Shown here: one piece after another, positions 21,581 through 31,609 of the stretch | Layout: the number at the start of each line of letters is the position of its first letter | How positions within the stretch are numbered: the stretch's first letter is position 1 | Assembly (NCBI RefSeq): GCF_000003195.3 | Contig: NC_012874.2 | Coordinates: forward strand, 56,515,797-56,579,796 | DNA: 64,000 bases | From: Sorghum bicolor | Lineage: Eukaryota; Streptophyta; Magnoliopsida; Poales; Poaceae | Direction of reading: 5' to 3' | Notes under the pieces: model-generated | Database searches by the model: none | Told to the model about the DNA's origin: nothing | What the model saw: the letters and a program-made list of their open reading frames with translations, nothing else | Made by a program: the position numbers and the translations under genes

Positions 21581-24500
21581 TCAGATGTTCAACAGCGCTT
21601 GGATTGCTGATATGGCGCGCAGCCGAATCAGATTGGCTGTCTCTATCTCTTTGATATCATCATCGGCAGAACCTTCTATCGGCTTCAGCTTCCTCTTCAG
21701 CTGCAGCGCTTTGCGACCATGGACGTTTCGTTCTTGTTCGAGGTGCTTGATGGTTTCCGGCAGTCGACTCTCTTCTTGCTGGGCTTGGGACAGGGCGTCC
21801 TCTACTTGCTTGAGTTCGGCCAGTAGAGCTTCTCTTTTTGCCGATAGATCAGACACTTTCTGCTTCAGTGCATCACCTGAGGACTTTAAGGTGCCGATGT
21901 TCTTATGTTTCTCATCGGCTAAGAGTTTTTCTTTCATCATCTCCTCAGAGAGCTGGATTTGAGCGGCTCTATCGGCAAGGCGTCGAGTGGCTCTCTGGTA
22001 CTGCAGCTGGCGGCTTTCTAGGTGTGCAGCATGGAAGAGTGTCTCTTCAGCATCGGCAGGAATTTGGCCTCTAAGAGTCTTGAACAGAGCTTTGGCTGGG
22101 TCAGAATCGTTGACCAGTTGAGTTGTGTCTTGATGAAGTATGGCCGATAGCTCTTCCAGCTTAGCTCTGGTTTCTGCCGATACAGTTCCAACTGCCCGAG
22201 AAGAGCTTGCTTCCTCGCCTTCTTCTTCGAAGATATCAATGGCGAAAGAGAATAAGCTTTTGGGAGAATCTTGTTCCTGAAAGTGAAGATGAAATAAGTT
22301 AGTTTTGTGGTCAAAACTTCGGCAGACGGTACTGGTGGAAAATTGGATGACTTACTTGCTTCAAGGCAATTTCTTGCCTTTGACTCAAAGATGCCGATGG
22401 AACTACAGGTTGATCGGCAAATGTTGCCGATGGAACGATATCGCCTGAGAGAAGACAGGAAGGATTATGAGACTAAATGAGAACAAGTTTATCGGCGGAA
22501 GTATTGTTGAAATATATTACCTGGAGGAGAGAGAACAGCTGCCTGAGTCGAGGAAACCGCCGATGATATAACTGGACCTGCCAGGCCAGTTGTTTGTTCA
22601 CATACGTCAGCTGATGTATCTGCCGTTTGAGGTTCTTCTTGCTGAGGTTCTTCCATCTGTGGTGCTTCCTGTATTGATTGAGGAGATGGTGCTTGCTGTG
22701 CCTGGACTTCTGGAGGAGAAGGGGAAGACTCCACCGGGATTGGGGACACCGGAGGAGGAGGAGGAGTTGCCATTTTCTGGCGCTTTGTTCCAGCCTTAGC
22801 ACCTTGGATGCCCTTCCTCTTTGGCTGGCTAGACTGGGGGGCATCGGCACCCTGGCGTTTGGCTTTTGCCGATGCACCAGTTTGCTGCAACAACAAAAAG
22901 GAGTTTATGAGCACAGATAACCGATACAAAGATGGTCAGCATAAGTGAAAAAGGTTTTAACAGATTGCCTTGAAAGCTTGCGCCAGAGTGGAAGCAGTTA
23001 CCGTCGGTGATGTCTGAGTTTTCCTGGTGGTGACTTTCTTGAGGCGCGCACCCCGATGCACGATGGAAGCCAGAGTAGGAGCATTATGGCCGATTGAGGA
23101 GATCGGGCCTGACGGAAATAAGTCGATCGGCTTGCCACTCCTGCTAACCGATGGGGGGGTGTTGTCAATCTGCAGAAGGAATACAGGGGTAAGTTACCGA
23201 TGGGAATAGTATTGGAAAATGAGACATCGGTTTAAAATACTTACAATGTCATCAGGGACTTCGTATTCGGGGTCGATCATGCCGCGGTATGAGAGGGCCG
23301 ACCTGCAGAATAGACTCTCTTTCCATTCTGCCCACCATAGCTTGTATGCTTGAGTGATAAAGGCAGCTGGAACCCATTCTGTCAGATCTACATCTGTATC
23401 GGCATTTGGTGGAAGCTGGGCTACTCGAGTCCACTCGAGGAGGTTGGCGATGGGTTCTCTGGGCTTTATTACATCGGCATAAGGAAGTGCAATCGGCAAT
23501 TGGCCGAAAGCTAGCTGGCGAGCTAATGCCGATGGATTATAAAATTCATAGGTTTGGGAGGAGGTTTTTGTGCTACCGAAGAAATTCACTGGTATAGCTC
23601 TGGGAGTCACAATTGCCATCATCACCTCATTGTCCCTATCGAGAGCTTCATCAAATGGATTGAAGGTCAGAGGGAGCATACTGTCTGGGTCGTCATAAGC
23701 CAGCCATGGTCGTTCATCTCTGGCCAGACCCTCATACAGAGTCTCGAAGAATCGGCCGATCTGATCCGGATTGTTCCCTGAACCGGGTAAGACTATGACG
23801 GCTTCGCCAAAGTTCAAGGGGGCACGCGTTGCCGATTCCTCTTCACCCAACACATGATTCTCGGCTATGTCTCTTGGGAAGTACTGTGAGAACAGGTTGA
23901 AATCAAGGCGCTTATGCAGGTGCAGATTGAGCCACATATTAATAAACCACCAGGGGCCTCCCAAGTTGCCGATAGATTGGCCAAGCAGGAGTTTCTGAGC
24001 TACTTGATGAAGAAGGTGGTAAACAGCGCCGAGCAAATATCGGCCGAGAGGGAATTGGCCGCCGTTAGCCAGTCTTTCTGCTGCCGATAGATAGACAGAA
24101 GTCGGTCCTGCCGATCGACCACAGAATACAAACTTGTCCAGCCACATGTTCAGAAAGGTGGTTTGCTCCTTTGTGGTGACAGGCCCTCTCCCGCGGTACT
24201 TCTGGATGTACCCTGACCAGCCGCCGATAGCGCGAGTCTCCACTTTGGCACTGGGGGCGGTATCAAAAAAGTGGGTGCTATCGGCAGAAGATATATCTAG
24301 CCCAGTAAGCATGGCTACATCGGCAAGGGTAGGAGAAGCAGGGCCGTGGCCAAAAACAAAAGCATTGAGAGTGTCTGACCAAAAGTAGGATGCAGCTATC
24401 AGCAATGACTCGTTCCTGTGCATATCGGCAATGGATAGCCTAATGCATTGAGATAGCTTCCTCTCACCCCATTGAACTTCATAAGAGTTACTGACCCTCA

Positions 24501-24847
24501 AGAACCAATCTTTCCACCCTACAGTAGGGCTGGGCCAAGAGCGAAAGGTGTCTTTCCACAGATCTAAAGAAAAGTTTTCAGCTCTAAAGGGAATCCTGTT
24601 GGTTTCTGCATTGATAAGGTCGGTTGGATCTGGATTCCCTAGAGGGCCGAGGCACTGAAGATGTGGTTGATCGGTAGGGATGACGATTTTGTTGGACAAC
24701 TCCTAGTGTTTTGGGGGATAAAAATACAAAGAAAAAGGAAAAGGAAAATATTCGGTAAGATGAATCGCAGATGAACAGGAATGCGAGAAAAAGGTACAGC
24801 AGATGAGATGGAAGTCTGACCTCAGGGACGACGAAGCCAACGGCCAT
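21581..24847 (-). CDS. Antisense gene: plant-mobile-domain-like protein with coiled-coil tail (six exons)
   Basis: Predicted spliced gene opposite to gag-pol. Exons on the minus strand: 24847-24821, 24702-23245, 23169-22969, 22884-22521, 22444-22356 and 22276-21581. Together they give 945 codons with no stop before the end. Junctions follow GT-AG except the donor after exon 3 of this list (position 22968), which is GC. Exon 2 encodes a domain resembling the plant mobile domain (PF10536 type): VFGHGPASPTLADVAMLTGL, then FLNMWLDKFVFCG and GNLGGPWWFINMWLNLHL. Exon 4 encodes a proline/glutamine-rich linker with basic patches (QPKRKG). The last exon encodes a charged coiled coil. Tat-lineage elements are known to carry extra, often antisense, ORFs; the function here is unknown. 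The tiny first exon is the least certain part. Confidence 0.8.
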
Positions 24848-24994
24848 CTTGTCGTGAAGAGGACGCTGGAAGGCACCGGAGTTGATGAAGAAGAATGCTT
24901 GCAGGAGATCTTGAGGGTTGAAAATGGCGCCGCTGCTGGAAAGCAAAGTTGGATAGTAGAATGGTGTAATGGGGGAGGAGTACCCAAGAAGGAA

Positions 24995-25004
24995 CTATTT
25001 ATAG
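24995..25004 (-). promoter_or_regulatory. TATA box of the antisense gene, inner Tat
   Basis: Minus strand ctataaatag, about 150 bp upstream of the predicted ATG at 24847. It lies in the segment deleted from the outer copy. It suggests that the antisense gene has its own promoter, independent of the LTR. Confidence 0.6.
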
Positions 25005-25471
25005 GACAAGATGGGCAAGGGCAAATCCGACTTATCTCTTTGCCGCATCCGAGAAGCCCGAGGACACTCAGGTGGATATGGTAACTGTTCGCACGGTAAT
25101 CCAGGGATTGTGCAGGTGATTTGACAGGAAGCGGTCATTATCTAAAGATATTTTACTGTGCGCGATCTCCTGGTCGGTCCATCGGCGATATTCTATAACG
25201 GTCATCTTGCCGATGGGCGGATTAGAGGGGAGGTAACCGTTTTTGCGAATATCCCGGTCAGAGCATCGGCAGATCTTTGTAACGGTATTGTTGCCGATGT
25301 ACGACCAAGAAAGATGCCCGTTTAGGAAGTTGGGGATTTCGAGGAATCTGCGGAGGATTAGGATCAGAGTTGTCCAGATTGAGGTTGTCGGTTACCAGAT
25401 TAGGAGCATTAATTGCGGAGGAGACATCATTGCTGCAGAGAATTTCGGAGCATTAATAGTTTTATACTCCG
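25005..25471. other. Upstream region of the antisense gene and pre-PPT spacer
   Basis: No coding frame is convincing. It contains GCCGAT/ATCGGC at about 25180, 25209, 25264 and 25291. It aligns with 4035-4290 of the outer element in reverse orientation. It probably holds the upstream promoter of the antisense gene. Confidence 0.5.
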
Positions 25472-25486
25472 AAACTGGGGGGCATG
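25472..25486 (+). promoter_or_regulatory. Polypurine tract of inner Tat
   Basis: aaactggggggcatg directly precedes the 3' LTR at 25487. It serves as the plus-strand primer site. Confidence 0.82.
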
Positions 25487-26173
25487 TGTTGACACCATTT
25501 TTGGGCACGCGTCCAGGATGACAGGATAGGATGGCAGTACGATGCGGGTTGATGATGAGGATGGTTGCCGATGAGGGAGAGGTTGAATGTGACTAAGTCC
25601 ACAGGCAGTAATATGGTGCCGATGACCAGGTAAAAGGGTCTGCCGATGACCATGGCAAGGGGATTGCCGATGATGCGAAGGAGGAGTCCGGAAGCTGCCA
25701 GTTGTCATGTGGAGGAGTTTCAGTTTGTCACGAAGGATAGTTTTATTGTTTCCTTAGTTATTTGCATTGTTTTGTATATGGATTCCGTGTAATTTGGAAG
25801 TCGAATTCTAATCGTGTCTGGTCGTAGCTTTTCGAGCAGGGTATAAATATAAACGCTAGGACCTTGTAATGATGAATCAAGAAATCTATAAAACACACGT
25901 TTTTACTCATATTCCAGCATCTACTTTTCGACGACTTCGTCATATTTTTTCTTTTTATTACGAGTTCTTAGGAATTCGTCGACTTAAGCTCGGCGTGTTC
26001 TCGAGTTCCGCGTGAGTACCTCTTAGCCGTGACATCCGGGCGCATCGCTGTTGTCAGGACTAAAGTATTCGAGTTATCACCTTTGCCGATAGTAAGGTCA
26101 AATCGGCTGGCACGCCTTAACGTTTGAATCGGGTATTAGCCCTTTGTGTTTGCAGATCAGTTTTGCATCAACA
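25487..26173 (+). repeat. 3' LTR of inner Tat element
   Basis: 687 bp, identical to 13821-14507 except three substitutions. The target duplication agtcc follows at 26174-26178. Confidence 0.96.
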
Positions 26174-28317
26174 AGTCCTTTCTAAAAATTATCGCACCGG
26201 CTAACCGAAACAAATGCGGAATTAAAAATTTCGGCCTAGCCAAGACTAAACCCCTCTATCTAAGTTCTCTAGCACCTTGTAAAAGAACTTAAACAAGAAA
26301 ACAAGGTGCTACCTTAGCAAGAGCTCACCTAACTAATTCTAGAAGCAAGGTCACACAAACCTATGCAACTAGTACTTTGCAAACCGGGGGAGCTCCTACA
26401 CAAACTAGTGAGGCAAAGCGCACAAAGCCTAAGCTCACTAGCAAGCTCAATAACAAGGCAACTAATGCCAAATTAGAGAGTGCAACTTACTTAGCTACAC
26501 AAACTAAGCAATGTGACTAACAAGGTTACACAAACCGAATTAGCCACGCAAGGAAACTACTTCTAGCTACACAAGCAAGAAGGTAACTAGCAAGCTACAC
26601 AAGCTTAACTAATTACAAACGCATCTACACAAGCACAAGTATATAATGAATGTAAATACAAGCTTGTGTAAGGCGAATGCAAACCACCGAGAAGAGTAGA
26701 CAATGTTGACACGGTGATTTTTACCGAGGTTCACTTGGTTGCCACCAAGCTACGTCCTCGTTGTGGCGATACACCCACTTGATGGATCACGAGCTAATTG
26801 GCAATCCAAAGCCAAACCCTCAGCGGGTGCCGCACATCCACTCTCAAGATGGGGATCCTCCAAGCCACAAGCAATCCACTAGAGTTGCTCTTTGCGATCA
26901 CCGCGGGGTGAGCACCGTACCCCTCACAAATCGTCCTCCGGAGCACCGCACAATCTTCTTGCGTGCTTCAAACGGAGTCACAATACACCAAACCGTCTAG
27001 GTGATGGCAATCACCAAGAGTAATAAGAAATCCCTAATCACAAAGATTTCCTACTGCCACCAAATGCAAATCCCGAATGCACACACTAGGCTCTCACTCC
27101 CTCACTCAAAATAGCACCAAGCATGAGAGGGAGAGGAAGGGGAAAAGGTGGATCTTCAACCTCTCATCCACACCCACAAAGGGCTCTCAATCTCTCTAAG
27201 AAATTTCAGCTCAAATCCATGGGAGAGAGAGGAGAGGAGAGGAAGAACCCTAACTTGCTTGCTCTCCTAAAGTGAGAAAATGGGGAGAGAAGTGAGGAGG
27301 AAGAGGACAGCAGCAACCCCAAATACCTCAGCTCACGCTCCCAACGGTCAGATTCAGCCTCGCGAGAAATTCCAGTGCGGGTAGGAAATAATTACAGGCA
27401 AACACACTTTTGACCGTTGGCGTGGGTTAGATCCGAGCTCAACCGGAAATTCTAGGTAGGGCCATGAAAATATCCGGGTAGAGCAAGGAAAAAACCGATC
27501 GACCCCTCTCTGTTGCAAGCACATATATTAGAATATCCAGGTAGGGCAGTGAATAATTCCGATCGACCCCTTGCTGTTTGGGCATGACTACTAGCTCGGT
27601 TTTCCAACTCAAAACCCCTTTTTAAGGTGATAACTTTCCCACAAAGTACCAAAAACAATTGAGCACTTAAGTTAGCATTTTCACAAATAATTTTTAGGGT
27701 TTTCTCAAGTATTCTCACCACGTCACTAAGCGCAATGCATATGCAAAAGAGACTCACACTTAGTGGCACTAGATAACCATTGCAATTAAAGATTTCCCCT
27801 CTTTATAGTACGGTTATCTATCCTAAATCCGGTCAAGCACTTCTCTACTCAACTTAGACTGGTGAAATGAAATGCCCTATAGGTTATACCTTTGCCTTGC
27901 GTATTTCATTCCATCTTCTTCGATGTTGATGCAACACATGCACCAACCAATCACAAATGATATGACCCACTTCATATCATCACATGACCGTATTGGTTCA
28001 TCGATCTTGACCTCACTTGATCTTCACCATTGCCTTGGTCCATCGGCGCCAAGTCTTGCTCAAGCTTCACCGTCACATGCGGTCCCTCGCTTCAAAGCCT
28101 CTGATTTGCCCTTCACACTTGCAACTAGTCCATCGAGCCAAGCCTCATCTTGATCTTCTCCAGCTTGGTCACATGACTCCATGTCATGTCTCATATGCAA
28201 TGAGTTCCTTTATCATCACATATCCACCTGTGGACTAATCTCCTGTATATCTCACATAAATACTATTAGTCCACCTAAGTTGTCACTCAATTACCAAAAC
28301 CAAACAAGGACCTTTCA
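26174..28317 (-). repeat. 3' LTR of Sirevirus-like element, main part
   Basis: Continues the 41 bp at 13780-13820 after removal of the inner Tat and one agtcc copy, giving 2,180 bp, equal to the partner LTR. Contains a GA-rich tract (about 27120-27260). Small open frames inside both LTR copies are not conserved in a coding manner. Confidence 0.94.
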
Positions 28318-28332
28318 ATCTCCCCCTTTTTG
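28318..28332 (-). promoter_or_regulatory. Polypurine tract of Sirevirus-like element
   Basis: Minus strand aaaaagggggagat adjoins the 3' LTR start tgaaagg. Further PPT-like tracts lie at about 28829, 29025 and 29249; multiple tracts before the 3' LTR are typical of Sireviruses. Confidence 0.8.
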
Positions 28333-31300
28333 GTAATTGATGAAAACTCTACAAAGATATGGAAATTAAAGCTTTTTCAAGCTAGCACTTCACACAAGTG
28401 TAAATTGCTAACTTGATTTTGGATTTTATGCTACTTATCCAACATTTAAGCTCTTTGTCAAGATTTGGATAAGCACCATAAAACCCGACTAAGTGCTAAG
28501 GTGTATAAAATAAACCTTTGTATCTCGATACCATTTTTTATATCATTTGAAGTAGCCATTGTACACTATCCTCAGCACCATGAGTAGCTAGACAACAAAA
28601 ACACTAGAAACCCCGTGAGATCAACATTATAAGCAAGGGTCTAGTTTTTACTTAATAAACACAAGTCTAGATACCAACCTATGCATGCTAGTTGTCATAT
28701 CATCAATCAAGTTCTATAACTAGCATACACCGCACAAGCATGCATATTGAATTTAAAACTTATGCAGTGCAAGCAAGCACATGAGTATGCACATATCAAA
28801 TGCAATCAATCAATGTTCATGAGCTTGCTCCCCCTACTTGTGTGCTTTTCTTTTGTCCAAGAATTTTGATCCATCATCTTTTCTTTTAATGTTGCTCCCT
28901 TGTCCATGTCCATCTTTGATCTCTGCCCCTTGAAACATATCTTTTGTTGTCCAACTTATCCCATGATCATATCATATCTTTTGTTGTCCAACTTATCCCA
29001 TGATCATATCTTTGTTCCAACTTCTCCCCCTTTGTCATCAATTTCCATAAAAGGAATGTGATACCAATTAAATAACTTGATACCAATTGATAGATGTGCA
29101 TCTCATTGTGACAAAGGATTTCATTGGGGTAGATGGTTGAGGCTTGAATCTTGCATTTTTTATGGACAACACCATATGTGTTGGAATGACACTACTTGTA
29201 TTGCTCTTGAGATAGCACATAGGATCTTTGACCTTGATACCATTTGGTGGGGCACCTCCCCCTATGTCATAGCATGGGTCATTCACTTGTCAATATTGTT
29301 GGTGAGGGAACTTGCTTCGCTTGATGATCACTTAAAGTTGAGGATCACTTGTGGAACCACCTTCTTGTATGATAGATACCATATGTATAAATGTGATATC
29401 ACTTGAAAGATCTTGTCCGATACCAAATGGAAGTCTTCTACCAATTAAAGATCTTCTAGTATGGAACCACTTGTTTGCAATATTGAACATTTGCTATCAT
29501 CATCATGAGTACCAATTGTTGGATGCCACTTGAAGAAACATTTAAGTCTAGATATCCATTTGCATTGTTGTCTTGTTCTTGTACTCTAATCACATGAGCT
29601 TCTTATTGTAGACTTGAACTATGTTGATTTGCTTAAGCTTCCAAGTCCGGTTTGAACCAATGACAAGCTTTTTCACACCTCTAATTAAGGGTTATCTTGC
29701 CAATGTTGTACTTGTAACTGGTTAACAATCTAAAATAGATCAAGTACTTGGGTTCACTAGCTCATGAACAAACTCATATGCATACCACTAGATCAATTAA
29801 TCATTCAAGCAATAGTGGTAGGCTTATGAATTTAAAATATTTCATTTGTAATGCATGATTCTAATAAGCATGTACTATATGCACTAACCGCATACTAGTA
29901 AGGGATGAAATGATCATGCACATTACAATGATACCTTTGCTATGTTGAAGAAGAGGATAGTCACATAGATTCCAATTTCATTTCTCCAATAGCAATGTGA
30001 AGTCCATTTGATAAGCTTGGTGAAGACAAATTATAAATGCCAATTGATAGATCAAATCTTCACCCATATGAAATGAAAACCACTTTATGATCAAGTGCAC
30101 TGTCTTGTTGTGGTTGGCTTGCTTCATCTTTTCTTGATCATTGCTTGCATGAGAGAACTAATAAGAATATCAATTGAAATATCATGACTAGCTCTCTTTT
30201 GGGTTGTTGCTTGATTTCTTGATCAATCCTATTGATTGCTTCAACTAAGCATCTCAAATGTCCTTTAGATCACCACTTCCATGTTAGCCTTCCAAGCACC
30301 ACACTTGGTTAATCCACTCCTCGGGCGGCAAGCCCCTCACATAGGGAGAAGTGACCTCTCTCTAAAGAACCATTCTTGACACTCACTTGAATTGCCTTTG
30401 ATTGATTGATTCAAGTGGTGGACTTAATATGATGAATATCCGTGAACCCTTCTTTAAGTCATTTTCTTTCTACTTGTTTAAGTTCTTTTTCTTTCTAAAT
30501 AATCTCCAATAGTCACTAGAACTTAAACTTCATCTTCATCTTGAGTTTGATCTTGATCTTCAATTTGAGTACTAAATGTGTACACCAAGTACATTCCATA
30601 ATCAAATGACCTTGTACTCATTACTTGTCATGCTTCTAGATCAATTCAAAACCAAACTTAGGTGCCTCAAACACTTATAATCATGTTTCCAACTTGAGGA
30701 CCTTTCAATTTAAGTGACTCTAGATCAATCCAATGAATGTCACTTTTCTGGCAGATTCTGTACCTTTCAAAGAATGACTCATATCTCACAATGTACAGAT
30801 TCAAATACCACGAAATTTGGTGGAGATATGCTTCACTAAGTTATCTAGCAGCTGTAAAAATTTCAGCTTCATTTGACTTCTAGATTACTACCAGATTTCA
30901 ATTCTTCCACCACTGCTACATGCTGAAAACTGCTGTACTATTGCTGATAACATCCACTCAAAAACTGAAGTATCCCTTATCCAATTCTCATGAAATTTCT
31001 AAAGCATCTTCAATGATAAATGTACAGCATGCATACCAAATTTCAAGCCATTCCAATAAGATTTGATCACTCTAACGCAGACTTGATCTCAGCTAGCTCA
31101 GATTTTCAATATTGAACATATTTCAAGCAATTGAACTATACTTCTTCAAATCGAATCAAACTTGAAATCATTGATTGAATATTTTCACAAGACATATATC
31201 AATTCAATCCACTTACTAAAAGTCATCTCATGAACTTATCCAACTCAAATCAAACCAAACTTGATTACTAAGCATTTATCCATTCAAACATCTTATAGCA

Positions 31301-31609
31301 AGCAACATCCAATTCAATCAACTCATATGCACCCAAATGAATAAGATCAACAAAGATATACCTTGGTTAGCTCATGATCATCCATATAGCAAGCGTTTAC
31401 TGTTAATTTTGCAAGCCAATACATAATTCAATAAAACACCATAACTTGAATATGACACTTGTATGTTGTAGCACATTTGAACTTCACTATCTTGTCATGG
31501 CATTGGGTTTGGATGTGCACTAGGCTTCAAATACTTGACTCAATCACATGATGAACAATTATAGGATCAATTGAATCAAGCCTCCAATGCCGATGGTACC
31601 TACACACAT
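28333..31609 (-). other. Non-coding 3' region of Sirevirus-like element
   Basis: 3.3 kb of AT-rich DNA where an autonomous copia element would carry protease, integrase and RT. No RT or integrase motif was found in any frame. It holds a perfect 37-bp tandem repeat (28936-29009), scattered PPT-like tracts and several copies of gataccaatt between 29060 and 29520. The latter resemble the reverse complement of the primer-binding-site core. Confidence 0.75.
28936..29009. repeat. Perfect 37-bp tandem duplication
   Basis: The unit starting catatcttttgttgtcc occurs at 28936-28972 and again at 28973-29009 without differences. It sits in the non-coding part of the Sirevirus-like element. Confidence 0.93.

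Larger units (their letters stand above)
13821..26173 (+). mobile_element. Inner Tat-type Ty3/gypsy LTR retrotransposon, full length
   Basis: 12,353 bp, flanked by agtcc (13816-13820 and 26174-26178). Its 687-bp LTRs differ at only three positions, so it is the youngest insertion in this nest. Order: 5' LTR, PBS, gag-protease, RT/RNase H/aRNase H/integrase, stem-loop pair, antisense gene on the minus strand, PPT, 3' LTR. It belongs to the same family as the outer element but a different subgroup, since the U3 halves are clearly diverged. Pol carries one stop and one frameshift near the integrase end. Gag-protease and the antisense gene are open. Confidence 0.95.
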
